Source of the DNA: Primorskyibacter flagellatus
Lineage (GTDB): Bacteria; Pseudomonadota; Alphaproteobacteria; Rhodobacterales; Rhodobacteraceae
Length of the DNA: 64,000 nucleotides
Assembly (NCBI RefSeq): GCF_014638275.1
Contig: NZ_BMFJ01000001.1
Coordinates: 2,158,338-2,222,337, forward strand
Direction of reading: 5' to 3'
Shown here piece after piece: positions 34,221-43,846 of the stretch. Position 1 is the stretch's first letter. Each line of letters starts with the position of its first letter. A program made the position numbers and the translations under genes. The notes beneath the pieces are model-generated. The model did no database searches and was not told where the DNA came from. It saw only the letters and a program-made list of their open reading frames with translations.

Positions 34221-34292
34221 CCACTTGCGCTTTGCCCCTTCTTCGGCGCCACTTGCGCTTTGTCCCTTCTTCGGCGCCACTTGCGCTTTGCC
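34221..34292. repeat. 28-bp tandem repeat, 2.6 copies
   Basis: The phrase CCACTTGCGCTTTG recurs at 34221, 34249 and 34277, exactly 28 bp apart. The intervening CCCTTCTTCGGCG is shared by the first two units with one substitution. It lies in the 153-bp gap between the SDR gene and lysC, 46 bp upstream of the lysC start. Confidence 0.9.
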
Positions 34293-34337
34293 GTGCACCT
34301 CTCTAAACCGCCGCGGAACCAGGTCAGGGACAGATTG

Positions 34338-35573
34338 ATGCCCGTTCTCGTCATGAAATTCGGCGGCACCTCCGTCGCCACGCTGGACCGCATCCGCCGC
34401 GCCGCCAAGAAGGTCGGGGTGGAGGTCGCCAAGGGCTATGACGTGATCGTCATCGTTTCGGCCATGTCCGGCAAGACCAACGAACTTGTGGGCTGGGTCA
34501 ACGAAACCTCCAAGTTCTACGACGCGCGGGAATACGATGCCGTCGTGTCTTCGGGCGAAAACGTGACCGCCGGGCTGATGGCGCTGACGTTGCAGGAAAT
34601 GGACGTTCCGGCGCGCTCCTGGCAGGGCTGGCAGGTGCCGCTGAAGACGAACTCCGCCCATTCCCAGGCCCGGATCGAAGAGATCCCGACCGACAACATC
34701 AACGCGAAGTTCGCCGAGGGCATGAAGGTCGCCGTCGTCGCGGGCTTTCAGGGCGTCAGCCCAGAGGGGCGGATCACCACGCTTGGCCGTGGCGGGTCCG
34801 ACACCACGGCAGTGGCCTTTGCGGCCGCCTTCGGGGCCGAGCGCTGCGACATCTATACCGATGTGGACGGCGTCTATACGACCGACCCGCGAGTATCGAA
34901 CAAGGCCCGTAAACTGGACAAGATCGCCTTTGAGGAGATGCTGGAGCTCGCCTCGCTCGGGGCCAAGGTGCTCCAGACCCGCTCTGTCGAGCTGGCGATG
35001 CGGTTCGGGGTGCGCCTTCGGGTGGTCTCGTCCTTCGAGGAACAATCAGATGACGCCGGCACACTGGTCTGTGCCGAGGAGGATATCATGGAAAACCGTC
35101 CCGTCTCCGGCATCGCGTTCTCGCGCGAGGAAGCCAAGATGACCCTGATCTCGGTCGCCGACCGGCCCGGGATCGCCGCCGCCATCTTCGGTCCGCTGGC
35201 CGAGGGCGGGATCAACGTCGACATGATCATTCAGAACATCGCGGAGGAGGGTCGCACCGACATGACCTTCTCCTGCCCCGTCGATCAGGTCGCGCGGGCG
35301 GAAAAGGCGCTGAACGATGCCAAGGCGCGGGGCGAAATCAACTTCCACGACCTCGTCGCGGACACGGATGTCGCCAAGGTGTCGGCGGTCGGCATCGGCA
35401 TGCGGTCGCAGTCGGGCGTCGCGGCGCGGATGTTCAAGACGCTCTCGGACGAGGGTATCAACATCAAGGTTATCGCAACGTCGGAGATCAAGATCTCCGT
35501 CCTGATCGACCGGAAATACATGGAACTTGCGGTGCAGGCGCTGCACGACGCGTTCGAGCTCGACAAGGTCTGA
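34338..35573 (+). CDS. lysC: Aspartate kinase
   Basis: A 411-residue monofunctional aspartokinase that phosphorylates aspartate at the head of the lysine, threonine and methionine pathways. The N-terminal kinase domain has VMKFGGTSVA and TLGRGGSDTTAVA; the C-terminal part carries two ACT domains (ISVADRPGIAAAIFGPLAEGGINVDMI and VGIGMRSQSGVAARMFKTL, each a ligand-binding fold). The C-terminal ACT module is where lysine/threonine feedback acts. The ATG at 34338 gives the common N-terminus MPVLVMKFGG. It precedes ptsP. Confidence 0.96.
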   Translation: MPVLVMKFGGTSVATLDRIRRAAKKVGVEVAKGYDVIVIVSAMSGKTNELVGWVNETSKFYDAREYDAVVSSGENVTAGLMALTLQEMDVPARSWQGWQVPLKTNSAHSQARIEEIPTDNINAKFAEGMKVAVVAGFQGVSPEGRITTLGRGGSDTTAVAFAAAFGAERCDIYTDVDGVYTTDPRVSNKARKLDKIAFEEMLELASLGAKVLQTRSVELAMRFGVRLRVVSSFEEQSDDAGTLVCAEEDIMENRPVSGIAFSREEAKMTLISVADRPGIAAAIFGPLAEGGINVDMIIQNIAEEGRTDMTFSCPVDQVARAEKALNDAKARGEINFHDLVADTDVAKVSAVGIGMRSQSGVAARMFKTLSDEGINIKVIATSEIKISVLIDRKYMELAVQALHDAFELDKV

Positions 35574-35603
35574 CAGCAGCTGGTCCGGCATCTCGGCGGT
35601 GGT

Positions 35604-35621
35604 GGCGGGCTGAAGCCCGCC
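35604..35621. repeat. REP-like palindrome, copy 1
   Basis: GGCGGGCTGAAGCCCGCC is a perfect hairpin-forming palindrome 30 bp after the lysC stop. It shares the core GGGCTGAAGCCC, in inverted orientation, with the copy at 35655. Confidence 0.8.
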
Positions 35622-35654
35622 CTACGCGCAGTGTAACCGCGCCGCATGCATAGA

Positions 35655-35670
35655 CCGGGCTTCAGCCCGG
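35655..35670. repeat. REP-like palindrome, copy 2
   Basis: CCGGGCTTCAGCCCGG is a perfect palindrome carrying the same 12-base core as the copy at 35604 on the other strand. Both lie in the gap between lysC and ptsP and might act as a transcription stop or as REP targets. Confidence 0.8.
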
Positions 35671-35796
35671 CACGCGCCCCCGCCATCGAAATGCTCACTC
35701 GCGTTCCAATCCCCCTGCCCCGGCAAAAGGCCCTTTGGCTTTCCGCCGCAATGGTCTAGGCATGGCCCGCAGGGGGACGAAAGGCCGGCACGCGGG

Positions 35797-38040
35797 ATGA
35801 GCGACGATTTCCAGACCGACAGCCGCCAGTTGCTGGCCAGGCTGCGCACGGCGATGGCCGAGGACGCGGCCGGGCAGGCACGGCTGGACAAGATCACGCA
35901 TCTGATCGCCGATTCGATGCGCACGGAGGTATGCTCCGTCTACCTGTTCCGCGATGCCGAGACGCTGGAGCTTTGCGCCACCGAAGGCCTGCGCGCGGAA
36001 GCCGTGCACCAGACCCGGATGCGGCTTGGCGAAGGTCTGGTTGGTCGTGTGGGACGCACCGGGCGGATCATCAACACCCCTGACGCGCCGACCGAACCCG
36101 GGTTCCGTTTCATGCCCGAGACGGGGGAAGAGATTTATTCCTCCTTCGCGGGTGTCCCGATCCAGCGGCTTGGCGAAAAGCTCGGTGTGCTCGTGGTGCA
36201 GTCCAAGACCGCCCGTCGCTTTTCCGAGGACGAGATCACCGCGCTGGAGGTTGTCGCAATGGTGCTGGCCGAGATGACGGAGCTGGGCGTCTTTGTCGGT
36301 GAGGGCGCGGCCCTGACGAAACTGCACACCAAGCCTGTCGTCTTTCGCGGACTGACCGGACAGGAAGGCGCGGCAGAGGGCCGTGTCTGGCTGCACGAAC
36401 CCCGCGTGGTCATCACCAATCCGATCGCCGACGATCCGGTGCGCGAGGGTGAGCGGTTGAGTACCGCGATGGACCAGTTGCGCGACGTGGTCGACCAGCT
36501 GGTCACCGGCATCGCCGGAGATGACAAGGAACAGCTGGAGGTTCTGGAGACCTACCGGATGTTCGCCAACTCCAAGGGCTGGAAACGCCGGATGGAGGAG
36601 GACGTCGCCCGGGGTCTTTCCGCCGAGGCGGCGGTCGAAAAGGAACAGTCCACCGCCCGCGCGCGGATGGAGACGATCACCGACCCCTACCTGCGCGGCC
36701 GGATGCATGACCTCGACGACCTGTCCAACCGGCTGCTGCGCATCCTGTCGGGTCAGGGCAAGGAGACGGGGGCCGACATGCCCGCCGACCCGATCCTCGT
36801 CGCGCGCAACATCGGCCCGGCGGAACTGCTGGACTACGGACGGTCCCTGCGCGGCATCGTGCTGGAGGAGGGTTCCGTCGGGTCCCACGCCGCCATCGTG
36901 GCCAGGTCGCTGGCGATCCCGCTGGTGATCCATGCCGAACGCATCACGACAGAGGCGCTGAACGGCGATCACATCCTGCTCGACGGGGACAACGGCATCG
37001 CCCACCTCAGGGCCGAGGATCAGGTCGTCAATGCCTTCCGCGACAAGCTGGCGATGCAGAACAAGGCGCAGGAGCGCTACGCCTCCATCCGCGACACGGA
37101 TGCGGTATCGGCCTGTGGCGAACGGGTGCATCTGGTCATGAACGCCGGGCTCATGGCCGACCTGCCCTCGCTTGCCAGTTCCGGGGCGGAGGGGGTCGGG
37201 CTGTTCCGGACCGAGCTGCAGTTCCTCGTCCGCAACCAGATGCCGAAACGGTCGGAGCTGTCGGCGCTCTATTCCAAGGTGCTTGATTCCGCCGGCGGCA
37301 AGAAGGTGGTGTTCCGCACGCTCGACATCGGGTCGGACAAGGTGCTGTCCTACATGAAACCGACCGACGAACCGAACCCCGCGCTTGGCTGGCGGGCGAT
37401 CCGGGTCGGTCTGGACAAGCCCGGCGTGATGCGGATGCAGCTGCAGGCACTGGTGCGCGCGGCCAACGGACGGCCGCTGACGGTGATGTTCCCCTTCGTC
37501 GCGCAGTACGATGAATACCGCGCCGCCCGGGCCGAGATGGACAAGGCGCTGGAGCGCGAGCGCATCCTCGGCCACCCCCTGCCGGAAACGCTGGAGGTCG
37601 GGGCGATGCTGGAAACCCCTTCCCTCGCCTTCGCGCCGCGCCGGTTCTTCGAAGAGGTGCAGTTCCTGTCGATCGGCGGCAATGACCTCAAGCAGTTCTT
37701 CTTCGCGGCGGACCGGGAAAACGAACGGGTGCGGCGGCGCTATGACACGCTGAACGTTTCGTTCCTGAGCTTTGTGCAGAACATCGTCGACCGTTGTGCG
37801 GAAACCGGCACCCCCCTGTCCTTCTGCGGAGAGGACGCGGGCCGCCCGGTCGAAGCCATGTGCCTTGCCGCAATGGGGCTTCGGACGCTGTCGATGCGCC
37901 CGGCCTCCATCGGGCCGGTGAAATCGCTGCTGCTGCGCACCGACCTCGGAGCGCTGCGCGGGGTGATCGAACAGGCGCGCGAGGATGGTCTGCAGTCGGT
38001 CCGCGAACCGGTGATGGAGTTCCTGCGGTCTCAGGGCTGA
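35797..38040 (+). CDS. ptsP: Enzyme I of the nitrogen PTS (GAF-domain PEP phosphotransferase)
   Basis: A 747-residue protein. The N-terminal GAF domain (about 20-160) precedes an enzyme I body with phospho-His364 in VGSHAAIVAR and a C-terminal PEP-binding barrel containing GLFRTELQFL, FRTLDIGSDKVL and the active-site Cys region LSFCGEDAGRP. It takes phosphate from PEP and passes it to NPr and EIIA-Ntr in a regulatory, not transport, PTS that senses nitrogen. No npr or ptsN gene is seen here. It follows lysC across 223 bp with two REP-like palindromes. Confidence 0.95.
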   Translation: MSDDFQTDSRQLLARLRTAMAEDAAGQARLDKITHLIADSMRTEVCSVYLFRDAETLELCATEGLRAEAVHQTRMRLGEGLVGRVGRTGRIINTPDAPTEPGFRFMPETGEEIYSSFAGVPIQRLGEKLGVLVVQSKTARRFSEDEITALEVVAMVLAEMTELGVFVGEGAALTKLHTKPVVFRGLTGQEGAAEGRVWLHEPRVVITNPIADDPVREGERLSTAMDQLRDVVDQLVTGIAGDDKEQLEVLETYRMFANSKGWKRRMEEDVARGLSAEAAVEKEQSTARARMETITDPYLRGRMHDLDDLSNRLLRILSGQGKETGADMPADPILVARNIGPAELLDYGRSLRGIVLEEGSVGSHAAIVARSLAIPLVIHAERITTEALNGDHILLDGDNGIAHLRAEDQVVNAFRDKLAMQNKAQERYASIRDTDAVSACGERVHLVMNAGLMADLPSLASSGAEGVGLFRTELQFLVRNQMPKRSELSALYSKVLDSAGGKKVVFRTLDIGSDKVLSYMKPTDEPNPALGWRAIRVGLDKPGVMRMQLQALVRAANGRPLTVMFPFVAQYDEYRAARAEMDKALERERILGHPLPETLEVGAMLETPSLAFAPRRFFEEVQFLSIGGNDLKQFFFAADRENERVRRRYDTLNVSFLSFVQNIVDRCAETGTPLSFCGEDAGRPVEAMCLAAMGLRTLSMRPASIGPVKSLLLRTDLGALRGVIEQAREDGLQSVREPVMEFLRSQG

Positions 38041-38044
38041 GCGT

Positions 38045-38577
38045 TCAGGCACCCTCAAAGGCGCAGAGCGCGACCACCGGCATCCCCAGCCTTTCCAGTA
38101 GCGCGCGCCCGCCCAGCTCCGGCAGATCGACGACGAAGGCGCAGCCGGCGATCTCTCCGCCAAGGCGCTCGACCAGCGAAATCCCCGCGGCGCAGGTACC
38201 CCCGGTCGCCAGCAGGTCGTCGACGATCAGCACACGCTCACCTGCCGCGATGGCGTCGTCATGGATCTCCACACGCGCCTGGCCGTATTCCAGCGTGTAA
38301 TCCTCTCCGATCACCGCGCCCGGCAGTTTTCCCGCCTTGCGCACCGGTACGAACCCAGTGGAAAGCTGATGCGCCACCGCGCCGCCCAGGATGAAGCCCC
38401 GCGCCTCCAGCCCGACGACCTTGTCGATGCGCTGCCCCGCAAAGGGGGCGACCAGCTGGTCCACGGCCATCCGGAAACCGCGCGGGCTGGCGAACAGGGT
38501 CGTCACGTCGCGGAACATGATCCCCTCGTGGGGGAAATCGGGGATCGTCCGGATGTAGTCCTTCACGCTGTCCATCA

Positions 38578-38578
<1 letters not shown>
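38045..38578 (-). CDS. apt: Adenine phosphoribosyltransferase
   Basis: A 177-residue purine salvage enzyme making AMP from adenine and PRPP. The PRPP-binding motif [13 protein letters not shown] is present, as are the N-terminal [17 protein letters not shown] and [11 protein letters not shown] segments of Apt. The start ATG overlaps the mtnP stop by 1 bp (the next ATG, 3 bp later, is also possible). It is directly downstream of mtnP, which releases the adenine that Apt uses. Confidence 0.95.
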
Positions 38579-39447
<869 letters not shown>

Positions 39448-39528
39448 CGCGTCCTCCGTTCAACCCTGCCCGTTCTGGCCAATACCGTCTGAAAGAACAA
39501 CGCAAATCGCCTCCCGCGCCCGTTCCTG

Positions 39529-39584
39529 CTTTCACCTTGCCCGAAATATCCCGGGGGAGTCCGAAGGACGGGGGCAGCGCCCCC
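39529..39584. repeat. 56-bp dispersed element, copy 1
   Basis: This copy matches 48255-48310 at 54 of 56 positions in the same orientation. It ends in GGGGGCAGCGCCCCC, a hairpin. A diverged head of the same element is at 55590. Such elements are common next to genes in Rhodobacteraceae, as far as I recall. Confidence 0.85.
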
Positions 39585-39725
39585 GACTCACACCCGGCTG
39601 CAAGTCGGGACGGTGCCCATTTTCGGTCCGGCTTTGCCCCGCCGTCCCCCGTCAGGCCCGCGAATTGGACAGGCCACCCCGCCAGTTCCGCCGAAAAAAG
39701 ATGCGGCTGCCCCGTTGTCTCCATC

Positions 39726-39751
39726 AAAAAAACAGTCACGACTGTTTTTTT
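39726..39751. promoter_or_regulatory. Perfect palindrome, likely TetR-type operator
   Basis: AAAAAAACAGT (39726-39736) and ACTGTTTTTTT (39741-39751) are exact reverse complements around CACG. It lies 56 bp upstream of the tetR-type start, where an autoregulatory operator would sit. Only four stem pairs are G/C-containing, so it is a poor terminator hairpin. Confidence 0.6.
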
Positions 39752-39807
39752 GTTTGTTCGAGTTCCCGGACGAGCCTCTTCTGCCGGAAAGACCGGCGGA
39801 AGGCGTG

Positions 39808-40455
39808 ATGACGACAGACACGGACATAACGGACGGGCGCGAACTCAAGGGCGCCGCGATGCGGGCCCGGCTGAGAGCCGCGACCGAGGCAATCATCGCG
39901 GAGGTCGGCGTCGAGGCGGCCTCCGGAAAGGCCGTGGCCGAGCTGTGCGGCGTGTCCCGCGGCGCCCTGTTGCACCACTACCCGACCCGGGACGATCTCA
40001 TTATAGATACCGCCCGCCATTTCTGGCAGCGCGCCCGCGACGTGGTCGTGCGACTGGCCGAAGAAGTGGCCGCCGGGCGGAGCGACGTGCGCCGTTATGT
40101 CACCACGCTTTACGACGAAGTCTTTCCGGCCAACGCCCTCGTGACCATGCTGGACCTCGTCGTTCTGGGCCGGAAGGAATCGCAGATCGGCGAGGCGGTG
40201 GACGAGATCCTGTCGGACCTGTTCCACGCCTACGAGGAATTCGGCATCCGCGCGCTGTCGCATTCGCGGCTCCCGGCCGAGGAGGTCAGGATCATCATCA
40301 CCTTCACCGTTTCGACCCTGCGCGGTCTGCGGATCCAGAACAACATCGAGCCGGACAGCGAAAAGGAAGCCGCGGTCCTGGACATGCTCGTCGCCGCCAT
40401 CCAGAGCCGGATCGACGCCGCCAAGGTGGACCATTCCGGCGGAGGTGCGGCATGA
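39808..40455 (+). CDS. TetR/AcrR-type regulator of the adjacent transport module
   Basis: A 215-residue regulator. The DNA-binding part (about 12-60) shows MRARLRAATEAIIAEVGVEAASGKAVAELCGVSRGALLHHYPTRDDL, with helix-turn-helix at VAELCGVSRGALLHHY (quoted in parts). The C-terminal ligand domain ends in AAAIQSRIDAAK. The ATG at 39808 follows GGAAGG; the frame upstream of it crosses the palindrome and is not protein-like. Its stop overlaps the ATPase start (ATGA), so regulator and transporter are co-translated, and the palindrome upstream suggests autoregulation. Confidence 0.88.
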   Translation: MTTDTDITDGRELKGAAMRARLRAATEAIIAEVGVEAASGKAVAELCGVSRGALLHHYPTRDDLIIDTARHFWQRARDVVVRLAEEVAAGRSDVRRYVTTLYDEVFPANALVTMLDLVVLGRKESQIGEAVDEILSDLFHAYEEFGIRALSHSRLPAEEVRIIITFTVSTLRGLRIQNNIEPDSEKEAAVLDMLVAAIQSRIDAAKVDHSGGGAA

Positions 40456-41222
40456 GTGTCGCGCGCATCGAAGTCGACGGCCTGAGCAAGGTTCTCGGCG
40501 GGGTGACCGTGGTTAACAACGTCTCCTTCCAGGTCGATCCGGGGCAGATCATGGGCCTGATCGGGCCGAATGGTGCGGGCAAGACCACCATGTTCAACCT
40601 GATATCGGGCGTTCTGCGTCCCGACGCGGGCAAGCTGCGGGTCAACGGGCGGGATGTCACCGGGCTGCCGCCCTACAGGCTGGCCCGGCACGGCATTGTC
40701 CGCAGCTTCCAGCTGTCGCGCGAACTGGACCGCCTGTCGGTTCTGGACAACGTGCTGCTGGCCGCGCCGAGCCACCCCGGCGAAACGCTTGGCGGCGCGC
40801 TGTTCCGGCCCTTCGCCGTGCGCCGTGCCGAAACCGAACTGACCCGCACCGCGCGCGAGATGCTGGCGCTCGTCTCACTGACGCCACACGAATCCAAACC
40901 GGCCGGCGCCCTGTCCGGCGGGCAGAAGAAGCTGCTGGAACTGGCGCGCGCCCTGATGGCCGGGGCCGACACGATCCTGCTGGACGAAATCGCGGCCGGC
41001 GTCGCGCCGCATCTGGTGGAGGAGATCATCGCCATCGTGCAGAAGCTGAACCGGGATCTGGGCAAGACCTTCCTCATCATCGAACACAATGTCGGGTTCA
41101 TCCGCGCCCTCACCAGCCGGGTCGTCGTCATGGCGGCGGGCGAACTGCTGGCCGAGGGCAGCTTCGATCACGTCTCGCGCAATCCCGCGGTGATCGAGTC
41201 CTACCTGGGACAAGCCGCATGA
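40452..41222 (+). CDS. Branched-chain-amino-acid-type ABC transporter ATPase (LivG-like)
   Basis: A 256-residue ATPase with Walker A GPNGAGKT, signature LSGGQ (as LSGGQKK) and Walker B ILLDE. The residue after DE is Ile instead of the usual Pro (DEIAAG rather than DEPxAG). FNLISGVLRPDAG and IEHNVGFI are typical of the LivG group. It couples ATP hydrolysis to uptake with the paired ATPase and two permeases that follow. Four-base overlaps join it to the tetR-type gene before and to the LivF-like gene after it. Confidence 0.93.
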   Translation: MSVARIEVDGLSKVLGGVTVVNNVSFQVDPGQIMGLIGPNGAGKTTMFNLISGVLRPDAGKLRVNGRDVTGLPPYRLARHGIVRSFQLSRELDRLSVLDNVLLAAPSHPGETLGGALFRPFAVRRAETELTRTAREMLALVSLTPHESKPAGALSGGQKKLLELARALMAGADTILLDEIAAGVAPHLVEEIIAIVQKLNRDLGKTFLIIEHNVGFIRALTSRVVVMAAGELLAEGSFDHVSRNPAVIESYLGQAA

Positions 41223-41929
41223 CCCGGCTCACCCTCGATCACCTCAACGTGGGCTACGGCGGTGCGGATATCGTGAAGGACATCTCACTCTCGGTCGGAT
41301 CCGGAGAGATCGTCGCGATCATCGGTCCGAACGGCGCGGGCAAGTCGACCCTTCTCAAGGGCCTGGCCGGGGTCGCCAGGGTCACCTCCGGCGGGCTCGA
41401 GGTGGACGGGACCGACCTTGTCCCGCTCAGCCCGTTCGAAAGGGCGATACAGGGTGTGGCGTTCATGCCCCAGGATCGCAACGTCTTCCGCACGCTGACC
41501 GTGACAGAGAACCTCGAGACAAGTGCGTGGGGACACGATGACATCCGCGCCCGCATGGACGAGGTGATCGCCCTTCTGCCGACCCTCTCGGGTTATCTGA
41601 ACAAGGCGGCCGGGGGGCTGTCGGGCGGCCAGCGCCAGATGGCAGCGCTTGGCATGACGCTGATGTCGCGGCCGACCATCCTGCTGGTTGACGAACCGAC
41701 CGCCGGACTGTCCCCCAACCTGGTGGGAGAGATGCTGGACGTCCTCGCCAACCTGACCCGCCACGCCGGGATCGGAGTTCTGATCGTCGAACAGAATGCC
41801 CGCGCAGCGCTGACGCGGGCGGATCGCGCGGTCGTGCTTGTCGATGGCCGCCTGCGCCGGGTCGGACCCGCGGCAGAGCTGGCCGGAGAGCCGGATTTCG
41901 GGGCGCTTTTCTTCGGAGACCACGCCTGA
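41219..41929 (+). CDS. ABC transporter ATPase (LivF-like)
   Basis: A 236-residue ATPase, with GPNGAGKST, LSGGQRQM and LLVDEPTAGLSP. Shorter than LivG, with VEQNARAALTRADRAVVL as the LivF-type end. It forms the second nucleotide-binding subunit of the module. It overlaps the LivG-like gene by ATGA and its stop overlaps the permease start by one base. Confidence 0.94.
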   Translation: MTRLTLDHLNVGYGGADIVKDISLSVGSGEIVAIIGPNGAGKSTLLKGLAGVARVTSGGLEVDGTDLVPLSPFERAIQGVAFMPQDRNVFRTLTVTENLETSAWGHDDIRARMDEVIALLPTLSGYLNKAAGGLSGGQRQMAALGMTLMSRPTILLVDEPTAGLSPNLVGEMLDVLANLTRHAGIGVLIVEQNARAALTRADRAVVLVDGRLRRVGPAAELAGEPDFGALFFGDHA

Positions 41930-42783
41930 TGCAACTTATCCTGAATGCAATCGCCAGTGCCGCCGTGCTCGCCCCTGCCGCCATCGGTTTCACACTGATT
42001 TTCACCCTGTTCCGCTATACCAATTTCGCGGCCGGAGCACTGATGACCGCCGGGGCCTTTGCCGCCTGGCAGATGAACGACCTCGGCCTGCCGATCTGGC
42101 TGGGCGGAATCTGCGCGGTGGCCTTCGCCTCGGGCCTGCTGATGCTCAGCGACCGGGTGGTCTTCGAGCCGCTGCGGGGACGCAGCGGCGGCACGCTGCT
42201 GCTGGTCTCCATCGCGCTGTCGGTCATCATCGACAACGTGATCCGCTTTGCCTACGGCACCCAGATCCGGGCTTTCGACCTGCCGCTCAGGCCGCCGCTG
42301 ACCTACGCGGGGCTGCGGTTCACTCCTGAAACGCTTTCAGTCATCGGCATCTCTGTCGTGGCAACCCTGGCCGTCGGTGCGCTGCTGGCCTTCACCCGGC
42401 TCGGGCGGGCGCTGCGTGCGGTGGCGGACAACCCGTCCCTGTCGTCGATCCGGGGGCTGCCGGTGCCCCGGATCGAGGCGGCGGGCATCCTGCTGGCCGG
42501 CGCGCTCTTCGGTCTCAGCGGCACGCTCGCCGGGCTGGACCTGGCGATCGAGCCGAACCTGAGCTGGGCCCTGACCATTCCCGTCATCGCCGCGGCCATC
42601 GTGGGCGGGCTCGGCTCTCCGCTCGGGGCGGCGCTTGGCGCGGTCATCATCGGCCTGGCCGAGGAACTGACGGTCGCCTTCATCTCTGCCCCCTACAAGG
42701 GCGCGGTCGGGTTCGTCGTCATCGCGCTGGTCCTGCTTCTGCGCCCGCAGGGACTGCTGGGCCGCGCCGTGGAAAGGAAATAA
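41929..42783 (+). CDS. ABC transporter permease (LivH-like)
   Basis: A 284-residue membrane protein with about eight helices. LTFIFTLFRYTNFAAGALMTAGAF-type segment (here TLIFTLFRYTNFAAG) is the LivH-like N-terminal signature, and the EAA-like loop RALRAVADNPSLSSIRGL contacts the ATPase. The conserved GGLGSPLGAALGAVIIGL end is present. It pairs with the LivM-like permease three bases downstream. Confidence 0.92.
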   Translation: MQLILNAIASAAVLAPAAIGFTLIFTLFRYTNFAAGALMTAGAFAAWQMNDLGLPIWLGGICAVAFASGLLMLSDRVVFEPLRGRSGGTLLLVSIALSVIIDNVIRFAYGTQIRAFDLPLRPPLTYAGLRFTPETLSVIGISVVATLAVGALLAFTRLGRALRAVADNPSLSSIRGLPVPRIEAAGILLAGALFGLSGTLAGLDLAIEPNLSWALTIPVIAAAIVGGLGSPLGAALGAVIIGLAEELTVAFISAPYKGAVGFVVIALVLLLRPQGLLGRAVERK

Positions 42784-42786
42784 GAC

Positions 42787-43707
42787 ATGGACGCCTATCT
42801 CGTCGCCATCCTGACCACGGCCGCGATCTACGTGATCCTCGCGCTGGCGCTGAACATGCAGTTCGGGCTGACCGGTCTGATGAACTTCGGCGTCGTGGGT
42901 TTCTACGGGCTGGGAGCCTATAGCAGCGGCATCATGACGGAAACGCTCGGCCAGCCGATCGTCATGGGAATGCTGGCCGCGATGATCGTGGGCGGCACGG
43001 CAGGGGCACTGGTATCCCTGCTGTCAATCAGGCTGAGCGGAGACTTCCTGGCCATCGTGACCCTGGGCTTCGCCGAGACGATGCGCCTGGCCTTCAACAA
43101 CGAGGACTGGCTGACCCGCGGACCGCGCGGTTTTCTCATCATGACCCGACCGGTGCTGGAAGGCCTGGGCCGCGACGCCACCGCCTGGTTCATCCTCGGG
43201 GTATTCCTGCTGGTCGCGGCCGTGGTCTTCGTGGTCTTCAACCGTCTGGCCGGGTCCCCCTTCGGCCGCGTCCTGCGGTCGATCCGCGAGGACGATCTTG
43301 TTCCGGCGACGCTTGGCAAGAACGTGCTCGCCTACCGGCTGAAAGCCTTCGTGCTGGGGTCTTCGGTCATGGCGCTCGCCGGGTCGCTCTATGCGCACTA
43401 TGTGCAGACCGTCACGCCGGACAATTTCACCACCCAGGTCGCGGTTCTGGTCTGGATGTCGCTGATCGTCGGCGGCGCGGGCAACATGAAGGGCGCGGTG
43501 CTGGGCGCACTGGTAGTCACTGCGATCTACGAAGGCACCCGCTTCCTGGCCCCGCTGATGGAGTTCCTGACGCCGACGCAGGTGTCGGCGCTGCGGTTCA
43601 TCATCATCGGCACCCTGCTGATCGTCGTGGTCCGTTTCCGGCCCGAGGGTCTGCTCCCCGAACGCATCGTCGCCCGCCCGGCGGCGCGGGACCCCGCGCC
43701 CGGCTGA
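42787..43707 (+). CDS. ABC transporter permease (LivM-like)
   Basis: A 306-residue membrane protein with about nine helices: LALNMQFGLTGLMNFG near the N-terminus, GDFLAIVTLGFAE, the coupling loop GRVLRSIREDDLVPATLGKN, and GGAGNMKGAVLGALVV. These are LivM family landmarks. It completes the permease pair. Confidence 0.93.
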   Translation: MDAYLVAILTTAAIYVILALALNMQFGLTGLMNFGVVGFYGLGAYSSGIMTETLGQPIVMGMLAAMIVGGTAGALVSLLSIRLSGDFLAIVTLGFAETMRLAFNNEDWLTRGPRGFLIMTRPVLEGLGRDATAWFILGVFLLVAAVVFVVFNRLAGSPFGRVLRSIREDDLVPATLGKNVLAYRLKAFVLGSSVMALAGSLYAHYVQTVTPDNFTTQVAVLVWMSLIVGGAGNMKGAVLGALVVTAIYEGTRFLAPLMEFLTPTQVSALRFIIIGTLLIVVVRFRPEGLLPERIVARPAARDPAPG

Positions 43708-43846
43708 AGCCCCCTTTGCCCGCAGGGCCAATGGCCTTGTGCAATTCCGGTGACATCGGTCGCAGAAACCGGCGCACCACCCCCCCGCGCGACACGTGCT
43801 TCCTCCTCCTCATGTGCGCGTTCCCCTCCAACAGAAGGATACTGCA

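Larger units (their letters stand above)
39448..39807. other. 360-bp gap with repeat element and palindromic operator candidate
   Basis: The divergent interval between mtnP and the tetR-type gene contains a 56-bp dispersed element (39529-39584) and a perfect 26-bp palindromic site (39726-39751). I find no protein-like frame here; the open frames covering it are upstream extensions of the tetR-type or ABC ATPase genes. Confidence 0.6.

Noticed and set aside
34221-34292. CRISPR array, since the period is 28 bp
   Set aside because: The units are contiguous without spacers, only 2.6 copies exist, and no cas gene is present.
35695-38163. An 822-codon minus-strand frame across ptsP
   Set aside because: Antisense of a clear ptsP gene with phospho-His364 and PEP-binding motifs; no family similarity in the minus-strand product.
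39726-39751. Rho-independent terminator
   Set aside because: The stem is mostly A-T, it lies downstream of no gene on either strand (mtnP points away), and its place upstream of a tetR gene suits an operator better.
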